A stretch of DNA of 64,000 nt from Mesostigma viride. Taxonomy: Eukaryota > Streptophyta > Mesostigmatophyceae > Mesostigmatales > Mesostigmataceae. Shown piece after piece: positions 1 through 8,600 of the stretch; the stretch's first letter is position 1; each line of letters begins with the position of its first letter. The stretch is taken from contig RPFO01000175.1 of the NCBI GenBank assembly GCA_009746045.1, forward strand, positions 3,902,430 through 3,966,429. The letters are read 5' to 3'. The notes beneath the pieces were generated by a model. That model did not search any database. It was not told where the DNA came from and saw only the letters and a program-made list of their open reading frames with translations. Position numbers and translations under genes: made by a program.

Positions 1-230
1 TACCCCTCTCTAATCCCCTCGCCTCCTCTGAACCTCCCTTCCCTCCTCCCTCCTCCTCTCCTTCTTCCTCCCTTCCTCCCTCCGCTCCCTCCCTCTCGCC
101 TCCCTCCCCTCCCTGCCCTCCCTCCCTCCATCCCTCCCTCTCCCTCCCTTCCCTCCCTCCTATCCTCCTCCTCCCTCCATCCCTCCCTCCCTCCCTCCCT
201 CCATCCTCCATTCCCCTCTTGACGGTACGG
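1..230. repeat. CCCT/CCTCC-rich low-complexity block
   Basis: Almost pure pyrimidine on the plus strand, made of degenerate CCCT and CCTCC units. No gene or site is visible. It begins at the window edge, so its true left limit is unknown. Confidence 0.9.
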
Positions 231-715
231 TTACGCTTACCGTTACGCCTTATCTGCTAACGGTTACGGCTTAACGCTTACGGGTGTTTTACTACGTACG
301 CTTCCACGCTACGGTACGCTTACGCTTCCTGACGCTTACGGCTACGGCTTCCACGCTACCTTACGCTAGCTTACGCTTACCGCTACGCTACTGCTTTACG
401 CTTACGCTACGCTTACGCCTTACGCTTACGCTTACGCTTACGCTACGCTTACTGCTTACCACGCTTACGCTACGCTTAGCTTACGCTTACGCTTACGCTT
501 ACGCTTACGCTTACGCTTACGCTTACGCTTACGCTTACGCTTACGCTTACGCTTACGCTTACGCTTACGCTTACGCTTACGCTTACGCTTACGCTTACGC
601 TTACGCTTACGCTTACGCTTACGCTTACGCTTACGCTTACGCTTACGCTTACGCTTACGCTTACGCTTACGCTTACGCTTACGCTTACGTCTTAAGCTTA
701 GGCTTACGCTTACGC
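231..715. repeat. TTACGC hexamer satellite
   Basis: From about 481 to 690 this is an almost perfect array of the hexamer TTACGC, about 35 units. The 231-480 stretch holds degenerate versions with inserted or lost bases. Long Ala-Tyr open frames arise here only because the unit is a multiple of three. The unit differs from plant and algal telomere repeats (TTTAGGG, TTTTAGGG, TTAGGG). Confidence 0.93.
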
Positions 716-1410
<695 letters not shown>

Positions 1411-1465
1411 CCCCTTTTACAAACACCATAATTCTGCCAACGTCACTCTTCCTGGACCGTGTGAT

Positions 1466-1960
1466 AGTTACGCCCGCCGTCGTTTCTTGTCTTACTGGAA
1501 GAGCACATGACCAACATTGGTTGTGCTAGTTACGCCCGCCGTCGTTTCTTTTGCCTTTTCGATGTCGAAATATATCTCGGAAAGATGCACCCCCGTCAGT
1601 TAACTTGTCATCTTGTAAGCTCAATCTTTCCATGATAGTTACGCCCGCCGTCGTTTCTTTTGCATCTTCGATGTCGAAGTGTTTGTCGTGAAAGTTGCAT
1701 CCCCGTCAGCTTCTTGTAAGATCAATGTTTCATGATAGTTACGCCCGCCGTCGTTTCTTTTTTATTTTCGATGTCGAAGAATATGTCGTGAAAGTTGCAG
1801 CGCGTTCGTGTCCATTGTGATCTTGTGATATCAAAGTTTCCCATGATAGTTACGCCCGCCGTCGTTTCTGTTGCTTCTCGTTCGTTTAAAATATCTAATG
1901 AAGTTTTTACCATCGTTCACCTAAAACAAATTACTTTAAATCTGCACCCGTTAAACCACA
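1466..1960 (+). repeat. Tandem ~100-110 bp repeats carrying the island palindrome
   Basis: Five copies of the island's 22-bp motif lie at 1466, 1528, 1637, 1737 and 1848. From 1528 on, each sits in a tandem unit of about 100-111 bp that also contains a TTCGATGTCGAA-like stretch (itself palindromic) and a GTGAAAGTTGCA-like stretch. No open frame fits the unit period. The array lies directly upstream of the first island gene and may be a regulatory or spacer region. Confidence 0.8.
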
Positions 1961-1994
1961 CCCCCCTCGAAATGACTCCATGGTTGCAGAACAA

Positions 1995-2219
1995 ATGTCA
2001 GAAGAAGAACAAAAAAAATGCTTCGGAAACCACAAGCGCAAAAGGAAAGCCGATGACAATTTAGAGACCCTCTCGGAGGATGTGCCGGAGTTGGTTTCTT
2101 CGGATGACGAGTTTGAATACTCAAAAACATCAGGGGGACAAGTTCTTGAGAAAGCATGGAAGGTGTTTGTGACAAACGCGTTTGTGGAATGGATAAAAAA
2201 AAACTATTCCGAGGAATAG
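1995..2219 (+). CDS. Small charged hypothetical protein (74 aa)
   Basis: I chose the ATG at 1995. It follows a TTGCAG by five bases, the arrangement seen ahead of nearly every gene in this island. The product starts MSEEEQKK, has a basic KRKRK cluster that could be a nuclear localisation signal, then an acidic centre (SEDVPELVSSDDEFE) and a C-terminal segment with Trp and aromatic residues (WKVFVTNAFVEWIKKNY). The stop is 68 bp before the next gene. No family is recognised. It could be a real small regulator or a chance ORF; the compact spacing and shared upstream pattern favour a gene. Confidence 0.45.
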   Translation: MSEEEQKKCFGNHKRKRKADDNLETLSEDVPELVSSDDEFEYSKTSGGQVLEKAWKVFVTNAFVEWIKKNYSEE

Positions 2220-2287
2220 TAACTTGTTATTATAAAATAATAAATTAATGTTTATGAATTTTTTTGTTCGTTTTTTCCCTGAAAAAG
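2220..2287 (+). promoter_or_regulatory. Short AT-rich intergenic spacer with conserved boxes
   Basis: This 68-bp gap contains TAACTTGTTAT, an AATAAA-like site and AATTAATGTTTAT, followed by a T-rich tract ending directly before the next ATG. The next spacer (3044-3136) has the same boxes in the same order (TAACTTGTTTAT, AATTAATGTTTAT). Both gaps must therefore end one transcript and start the next within fewer than 100 bases. Promoter, polyadenylation or splice-acceptor roles are inferred. Confidence 0.5.
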
Positions 2288-3043
2288 ATGGAGTCCGAGA
2301 TCGTGAATGAAGTCTACGGAAGCGTCCTTCAAAACGTTTTCAAACAAGTTCGCTTTCTGTCGCGTGTCATATTCGAGGAAGTTCGAGTCGCGCAGGAGAG
2401 GACAGGCCGCCACTTGGCCGTTTTATTGGCGTTTGATTCGTTCAGCCAAATGGAGAGAATTATGTACGCCCAGCTAGCTGATATGAACTTCTGTATTCAA
2501 GAGGGTTTTTTCAGACCACAGATGGATCTAAGAGTGCCCATAGACCCAAGGACGGAGTTCCGCCTTTTGGTGTCGTTCATTACAAAGGGGCCAAAGATAG
2601 AGTTGGGGGAAGAGGAAGGGGCTCAGCTTGGGTGCACCTACGGGCGCGCATTTTACCCGAATGTTACGCATTCTCTGCGCGTGAGGGCTGATGCATGTGT
2701 AGGGGCAGTACCCCTCAACATGAACTTTTTCTTGCTCTCTGACCCGATCGTGAGGGATGGGGATCGCATGCGTAGTACGCGAAAGTGCTCCAAGGAGGGG
2801 TGTGGGTGCGAAACAGGACCTCATATCAAGTGGTGTAGAGGATGTAGGGATGCCAGATATTGCAGTGAGGAGTGCCAGCGTGCGGACTGGAGTAGGCATA
2901 AGGATAGATGCGAACGTCTGAGGCAAGCGAGGGAGGTGCTGGCAGGGGTGAAGTGGGGGGTTAACGTGACGACGATACTGGATAAAACTATGGGGTCTGA
3001 TGTCGACTTCTCCTTCAACTTCCACGACGGCTCTGCCTCTTAG
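2288..3043 (+). CDS. MYND-type zinc finger protein (251 aa)
   Basis: The start is the ATG at 2288 (MESEIVNEVYG), after a T-rich tract ending in AAG. The first 165 residues are unrecognised, with several hydrophobic strands. Residues from about 172 to 216 form a MYND finger: CSKEGCGC, then WCRGC, then RYCSEECQRADW and HKDRC, giving the C/C..C/C..C/C..H/C ligand pattern. MYND fingers bind two zinc ions and usually mediate protein-protein contacts. No SET or other catalytic domain is visible. The single exon, close neighbours on the same strand and short AT-rich spacers contrast with the intron-rich genes elsewhere in the window. The function beyond zinc-dependent binding is unknown. Confidence 0.8.
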   Translation: MESEIVNEVYGSVLQNVFKQVRFLSRVIFEEVRVAQERTGRHLAVLLAFDSFSQMERIMYAQLADMNFCIQEGFFRPQMDLRVPIDPRTEFRLLVSFITKGPKIELGEEEGAQLGCTYGRAFYPNVTHSLRVRADACVGAVPLNMNFFLLSDPIVRDGDRMRSTRKCSKEGCGCETGPHIKWCRGCRDARYCSEECQRADWSRHKDRCERLRQAREVLAGVKWGVNVTTILDKTMGSDVDFSFNFHDGSAS

Positions 3044-3136
3044 AAAAACTTGAAATGTAGAGTAATAACTTGTTTATATGATGTTATTTTAATAATTAAT
3101 GTTTATAACGTATCATTTTCCTCCTACGCGCAGGAA

Positions 3137-3337
3137 ATGGTGGAGGTTAAGGAGAGTTTGGCCAAAAGGCAAAGGACCGACACACTTCGACATAATGGAA
3201 GGAGTCTTCCATTGTACATCAAAAAAATAGTCGAGGATTACTGGCTCGCTTCCGACTCGACTCCTCGTCCGAGTCCGGTGATACCGGACAGTGTCAAAGT
3301 CTGGAAGGTTTCAGCACATCAATCGCACATTGAATAG
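3137..3337 (+). CDS. Small basic hypothetical protein (66 aa)
   Basis: The ATG at 3137 lies three bases after a GCGCAG acceptor-like sequence and 93 bp after the MYND gene stop. The product begins MVEVKESLAKRQRTD and has a short hydrophobic/aromatic middle (LYIKKIVEDYWLA) and a Pro/Ser-rich end. No family is recognised. The palindromic motif at 3370-3391 and AATAAA sequences near 3416 and 3431 follow the stop, so a 3' end fits there. It is short and could be a chance ORF. Confidence 0.38.
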   Translation: MVEVKESLAKRQRTDTLRHNGRSLPLYIKKIVEDYWLASDSTPRPSPVIPDSVKVWKVSAHQSHIE

Positions 3338-3369
3338 ATAATGTTTTATCGCCATATTGCTGTTCGACA

Positions 3370-3391
3370 AGTTGCGCCTTGGGGCGTTTCT
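3370..3391 (+). repeat. 22-bp island palindrome (after the 66-aa gene)
   Basis: This copy has arms GTTGCGCC and GGGCGTTTC around a short TTG centre. It lies 33 bp after a stop codon and before AATAAA, so a role in RNA 3' end formation is possible. It belongs to the 22-member family described under findings. Confidence 0.75.
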
Positions 3392-3501
3392 TTGCGCCAA
3401 ATTTAAACCTTCGTATTAATAAACAAGTACAATAAAAAAATTTCAAAACGTTTTTTGAATTTTATTTTCCGGGGCCGGTATGTTATCGTAACTTGTCGCA
3501 G

Positions 3502-4368
3502 ATGTCCGGTTCGACGGAAGATTCGTCCGATTCGTCTAGTCACCTCCTGATGGAGGATTGGCAACGACTTCAACAACACCAAGCGGTTGCCACTGTCATT
3601 CAGAGTGTTGCTCGCTCAATAGGGGCGCCGCGCAAGTGTGATGTGTCCACTTGCAAGAAAACCGCTCTCGGATTTGACTTGTATTGCCGAAAGCACGAAG
3701 AACATTCTCGTCACATCGAAAATGCCCTCAGTCGCGGACTTGGAATGGCGGGCGCCCTCGGACCTGGATTGGCGGGGGGGGCCCTGCGACTTCGCCTGGA
3801 CATGACTGTCGGAGAGGTCGTGGGTGTAAATTTTGATTTCACCAGGGGAGACGAGTACTTCCTTGAAGATTGGATAGTCAAAGACTCCGCGACAGGTGCG
3901 GACTTGGCAAAGGGAGGCTACGTTGCCGGCGCCCAAGAAAATGGTTGGAGTAGCTTGAGATGCTTTTTGATGACGACACCTTTTGCCGACTCGCGTGACA
4001 CGGATGTAAGCGAACTTTATCGGCGTATGTGTTTTGCACTCGCCGACATTCCGCTGATAACTCAACGAGAGTTCGATTTTCGCGTGGAAACAAAAGCCAA
4101 AGCGATTGTATCCGGCGTGAAGGCGATTGTGGAGGAGGAGCAGGATTCTCTGTGTGCAGAGTATTTGGAGAGAGTGGCCCCGATGAAGACGAGGAGGTCC
4201 GAAATCTATCCTGACACCGGCAACAAGGAGGCAAAGTTGGTGGCCGCCAAAGAAGAGATGTTCGCTCGTGTCGATGAAATGGCGGCGAAAGAGGTTCCGA
4301 GAGTTCGCTCGATCGGTTGTTGCAAAACCTGCAGAGAGTGGAACGAGTCGCGGGACAGTCTATATTGA
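3502..4368 (+). CDS. Zinc-knuckle protein A (288 aa)
   Basis: The ATG at 3502 directly follows a CAG and begins MSGSTEDSSDSS. A Ser/Asp-rich N-terminus is followed near residue 47 by a compact zinc-binding motif C-x4-C-x10-C-x2-H (CDVSTC ... YCRKHEEH). The rest is mixed alpha/beta with no family I recognise, and a Cys pair plus another Cys (CCKTC) sits near the C-terminus. The gene just downstream has a knuckle with identical spacing, so the two are probably paralogues. The spacing resembles WRKY19-like and other short CCCH knuckles used for protein or nucleic-acid contact; that is a comparison, not an assignment. The island palindrome follows the stop by four bases (4373). Confidence 0.66.
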   Translation: MSGSTEDSSDSSSHLLMEDWQRLQQHQAVATVIQSVARSIGAPRKCDVSTCKKTALGFDLYCRKHEEHSRHIENALSRGLGMAGALGPGLAGGALRLRLDMTVGEVVGVNFDFTRGDEYFLEDWIVKDSATGADLAKGGYVAGAQENGWSSLRCFLMTTPFADSRDTDVSELYRRMCFALADIPLITQREFDFRVETKAKAIVSGVKAIVEEEQDSLCAEYLERVAPMKTRRSEIYPDTGNKEAKLVAAKEEMFARVDEMAAKEVPRVRSIGCCKTCREWNESRDSLY

Positions 4369-4372
4369 TATG

Positions 4373-4534
4373 AGTTGCGCCCGCCGGCGTTTCTCTGGTC
4401 TTGAATGCCCCCCCTCTACATACACATTATATTGTCTGGACATTCGTATGTAGTGACAATCGTAGTCGATGTGATTGCCATTCGTTTGTACGTAGAAAGT
4501 GGTTGTTGAGGAAGTTGCGCCCCAGGGCGTTTCT
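4373..4534 (+). repeat. Two copies of the 22-bp island palindrome
   Basis: Copies lie at 4373-4394 and 4513-4534 in the 280-bp spacer between the two zinc-knuckle genes. The second pairs GCGCC with GGGCG. An AATAAA follows at about 4584. The order stop, palindrome, AATAAA, GTATGTT, GCAG, ATG repeats across three spacers. Confidence 0.75.
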
Positions 4535-4648
4535 TTGTTGCATTTTCTTCAAATTTTAGCTCGCATAAATAGATGAAGATGACTTAATAAATGCCAGTTT
4601 TTTTTAATAATATAAACTACTCGCGGCCGGTATGTTCTGGTTTCGCAG

Positions 4649-5341
4649 ATGTCCAGTCTGACGGTCGACATAAGGGGACGTCCATATCAGGACGCTGTTT
4701 TCCGGATTTTTGAGAAGGATCCCGAAAAGAAGTGCCGGGATAGGAAATGTAAAAAGCTGTCAATTACCGACATGGGTCTGTGTGGGGAACACATCGTAGC
4801 TTTTGGAAAGGACATGATTTCCCGTCATTTGCAACAATACGTTGACAACAATTGTGTGGGAGGGGCGCAGATGGACGTCCTTCTTGAGGATGGAGTGGAC
4901 GGAGCCAAAAGGGCTGTAATTCGGCTGTCGGAAATGGATGATGACAAAGAGGACGTGAACATTCGCCTTAAGAGGCACGACGATAACACGGCCGATTGTG
5001 TGTTTGGGTCTCGAGGAGTGGCGGATGAGAGGCAGGTCTTCCATGATGCCGCGGAGAAGGTGGTGGAATGGATGATGGGTTGGTCAAATCTTGACGTTCG
5101 CATATTCAACCGTCTGACGTCTGATTTCCTTCTCCGGGGAAGTTTCAAGATGGTTGACCGTGCAAGGCAGTCCAGGAACCAGGTATCCGTTTCCATGGCC
5201 AGTCCGATCGCACGCATGATTGAGGGGGCCCTCTTCCGCGCAACCTTGCCTCGAGATTTCGAAAATACCGTGAAGGGCTCGACCGAAAATCAGCAGCGAT
5301 TTCCCATTCGCGAACCACTTATGGGTCGACGGAGGTGGTAA
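4649..5341 (+). CDS. Zinc-knuckle protein B (230 aa)
   Basis: The ATG at 4649 directly follows TTTCGCAG, with GTATGTT 19 bp upstream of it; the previous gene has the same arrangement. The protein begins MSSLTVDIRGR. Near residue 29 it has C-x4-C-x10-C-x2-H (CRDRKC ... LCGEHI), with the same spacing and the same KK after the second Cys as protein A. The remainder is helical and charged, ends in MGRRRW, and matches no family I know. The overall similarity to protein A is weak outside the knuckle. Confidence 0.66.
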   Translation: MSSLTVDIRGRPYQDAVFRIFEKDPEKKCRDRKCKKLSITDMGLCGEHIVAFGKDMISRHLQQYVDNNCVGGAQMDVLLEDGVDGAKRAVIRLSEMDDDKEDVNIRLKRHDDNTADCVFGSRGVADERQVFHDAAEKVVEWMMGWSNLDVRIFNRLTSDFLLRGSFKMVDRARQSRNQVSVSMASPIARMIEGALFRATLPRDFENTVKGSTENQQRFPIREPLMGRRRW

Positions 5342-5421
5342 CGGAATTTTTTTGCATTTCCTTGCCAATTGATTCTTTATGAGGGACATAGAGTTGTTTG
5401 TATAGAGAGTGAATTGACGAA

Positions 5422-5556
5422 AGTTGCGACGGCGGTCGCATCTTTTAGTGCGTCGTTCTCTTGTTATGAATCTCTGTTCATTCTGAATTATAACGTTGTT
5501 TGTACCTTGACATAATGATGCATTTTTTGTATTGAGTTGCGACGTGGGGCGCATCT
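5422..5556 (+). repeat. Two variant copies of the 22-bp island palindrome
   Basis: Copies lie at 5422-5443 and 5535-5556 in the spacer before the large gene. The first has a perfect pairing GCGAC with GTCGC, where most other copies have GCGMC with GGCG. Both strands of the stem changed together, which suggests the pairing itself matters. Confidence 0.72.
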
Positions 5557-5604
5557 TCCTGCTGACTCGTATGTTTTTTCCAATTTTTTTGTTTTGTGTT
5601 GCAG

Positions 5605-8600
5605 ATGGAAAAGGGCGGCCCTACATCGCAGGTGGTCGGCGACTCTCCCCCTAGGGGGGAAGGGTCAGAAGGGCAACCAGTTCAGGCCCAAGGCGCCTCC
5701 CCACAACAGCCTCCTCACAAGCGTGCAAGGGAGGGCACGCCGCCCCCAATGGTGGAATCTGGTGTCAGCTTTGCCGCGGTCACTGGGAAGGATGAGTACC
5801 ACGGTGGTCTTGAGATGGTGGACGATCCGGTTAAGCGGATTCAGATTGAGCGGTTTGAGCGACTCGCGAATGGCACTCGTGAACAGCAATTCGCGCTGTA
5901 CCAAGACATCCTTAATGACAAACCTGAAGTCGCCAAGGTGCCTTATACCTCCAAGCGCACATTCATGCCTCGTTTCGAAACCCTGCTCCAGCAGGAGCTA
6001 AGGTTGCGTCGGTTGGCTCAGAATGCGCCAGAGACAGTAGCCGCCGCGCCCTCCCATGCCGCGCCTGCCGCAGTAGCCCAAAAGAGGGGGGAGAGTGTGC
6101 ACGAGTCGGCCGCAGTGCCCTCAACCGCAAGGGATCCCCCCGCGACTTCCAAGCCGGTCGCGACGGGCGATATGCCCCCGCCGCGGCAGAGGGGAAGGGG
6201 GAAGGGGGTCGATGGAGGGGAAGTCCTCGATGTTTTCGATATGACGCTGGGCAATTTGGAAGGTGGCGGGCCGATCTTCGTAAGTCTCCGCCCATTAAAT
6301 TGATGTCGTGAAATACAATACGCATTTTTTTGCAATATTCGCCAGACATGTCATTTCCGACAACTAAGCGGATTTTTACTTTCCGTTGAAATGTTCGCAG
6401 GGCCGGCAAGAGGATGTTGGTGCAAGAGAAGCCCGCTCAATGGCGGGAAGCACCCAGGTACATGAGTGCGTCAGATTCCTCTCCGGTTTACTTGTATTGA
6501 AAAGGTTTGCGTGCGTATATCCTTGTTTATTTTTGTAGTAATTTTTTTCTTGTGAATGGACAATCGCGTTTGCTATTTTTACAGGGAAGTCCGTTCGAGC
6601 AGCAAGAGGGCGGTGACAGGAGGGGAAGTGGATCTTACGGTGGTTCCACTGCAGAGGGGGGAAGGGTAAGTTACCGTTGACTTACAATCGAAAGTTTAGG
6701 TTCGTCCTCAATGGACAGAGTTACGACGGCCGGCGTTTCTCTACACTTTTCTTACATTAAAAATCTTCCGTTGATAATGTTCTTGCAGGAAGCCGGTCGT
6801 CAGGGTGGGGCAAATCTCCAGGGAGAGGGGGCTATCGCTGTCGGTGAGCCTGTGTCAGAGGGCGCGGGTGGAAGCGACGGCGATACTGCGAAAATGACAC
6901 GCTTTAAGGAGCAAGCGGATGCTTATCAACTGAAGAAGTTGGCAAAGTGGGTTGTGGCCGAGGTGAGAACGGAAACAGCCCCACCTGAGGTACGGAACCA
7001 GATGATGACTCTCCATCAAGTCGCTGAGTTGATCGTGAAGAATGCGTGCCGCCCGATGGCGCCACACAGCCTGAGGAGATCCCGAGCGCCAAGGCCTTGA
7101 TAAAGTGGATGCAGGAGAACCTGTTCGAGGGCAAAGGGAAGGAGAGGAAGTGTAAACTGTTGACGGTGACGATGGCGGACGCCAAGACTCTGATCAAGAT
7201 GTTGAAGGAACACGATGCCCGCCGGGACAAGTCTCCGAAGATCGCGAAGGGGTCGAAGAAAGCGGCTGAAGCAGCAGCGGTTGAGGGGAATGAGGTAAGT
7301 CTACCTCTGTTGTGAGGGGGGCTTTGTTCTTGAGGTCCACGTTTCATGTAGGTTGCGACGGCCGGCGTTTCTTAATTGTGACACTTACTTCCTTTTGACT
7401 AACACTTACTTCCTTTCCTGATTTCGCATCGTTGAGGGAAATGAGCCAAGTGTACCTCTGTTGTGAGGGGGGCTCTGATCTTGAGGTTTAGGTTTCATCT
7501 AGGTTGCGACGGCCGGCGTTTCTCAAGTGTGACATTTACTTTATTCCTTTCGGTTATGCTTTCCTGATTTTTTCATATCATTGTTAAGGGGAACGAGGTA
7601 AGTATACCTCTGTTGTGAGGGGGGCTTTGATGTTGAGGTTCAGGTTTCATGTAGGTTGCGACGGCCGGCGTTTCTCAATCGACATTTACTTTATTCCTTT
7701 TGGTTATGCTTTCCTGATTTTTTCGCATCACTGCAGTACGTGCAGGCCGAGAGGGCGACCCACGCGGCCATCCTGTACTCAATCAGCCTCGACCAGCACG
7801 CGCGCCGCGAGAACATGAAAATAGATAGTACGTGGACTGCTGCCGTCGACGAACACCAGAAGGGACTCTCCGAAGCACTTGCGACCTACAAGGGGAAGGC
7901 GCTGAAGGGAAAGGGGAAAGGAAAGGAGGTGGAGGTTGCGGATGCTCCCGTGTCTCTGCTTGAGAAATGGGAGAAGTCCCCGGTGTCGCAGGATGATGAT
8001 GACATCCTGGATGTGAACGATGAGATCGCGAAGGGCAAACGGTTGCGGAAGCAGCTTGCCGTTCAGCCTCGGGACCTCGATGAGATGTCCAAAGCCTTGG
8101 TGCATCGAAATCGGGTGTGGACAAGGAACCTGTTCGTGGGGCCTCAGAAGCTCCTCGCACGAGACTTGCATCTGTCTAGAGCCGAGCAGAACGCCACCAT
8201 TTTTGCAAACTCGGAGTCCGACTACGGCCACGACAAGCTGGTGATTCCTGTGTGGCGGTACTCGTTCCAGTTTTTGGCTGACCGGTGCCCCAACACTTTT
8301 CATGACTGGATGAAAAAGGAAGGCACCCAGCGTCAGCTCGCGCAACTCTTCGGGGAGATGGGGGGGCACGGACAATGAAGGCTGGCTACGCTCGCGCAAT
8401 GACTGACAAAGAGATTGATATCTACCTGCGAACGAGCTCGGCCAAGGGAATGGCCGAAGCTGCTTCCACCGCGGTTCTGACAGGACGGGCCGATTTGCTG
8501 GACGATCTTAAGCCCGTGGACGTGAGAAAGGCCGCGCTTTTGGACAGTTTGTGCAAGTCCGCCTGGGAGATGGCTCCACTCGAGAAGAAGCCACCGTTGC

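Noticed and set aside
481-690. Telomere repeat
   Set aside because: TTACGC is not a known telomere unit of green algae, and unique gene-bearing DNA follows on one side with no proof of a chromosome end on the other.
1466-1960. CRISPR array
   Set aside because: The 22-bp motif recurs at irregular spacing, the 'spacers' are themselves repeated, introns and eukaryotic genes surround it, and no cas gene is present.
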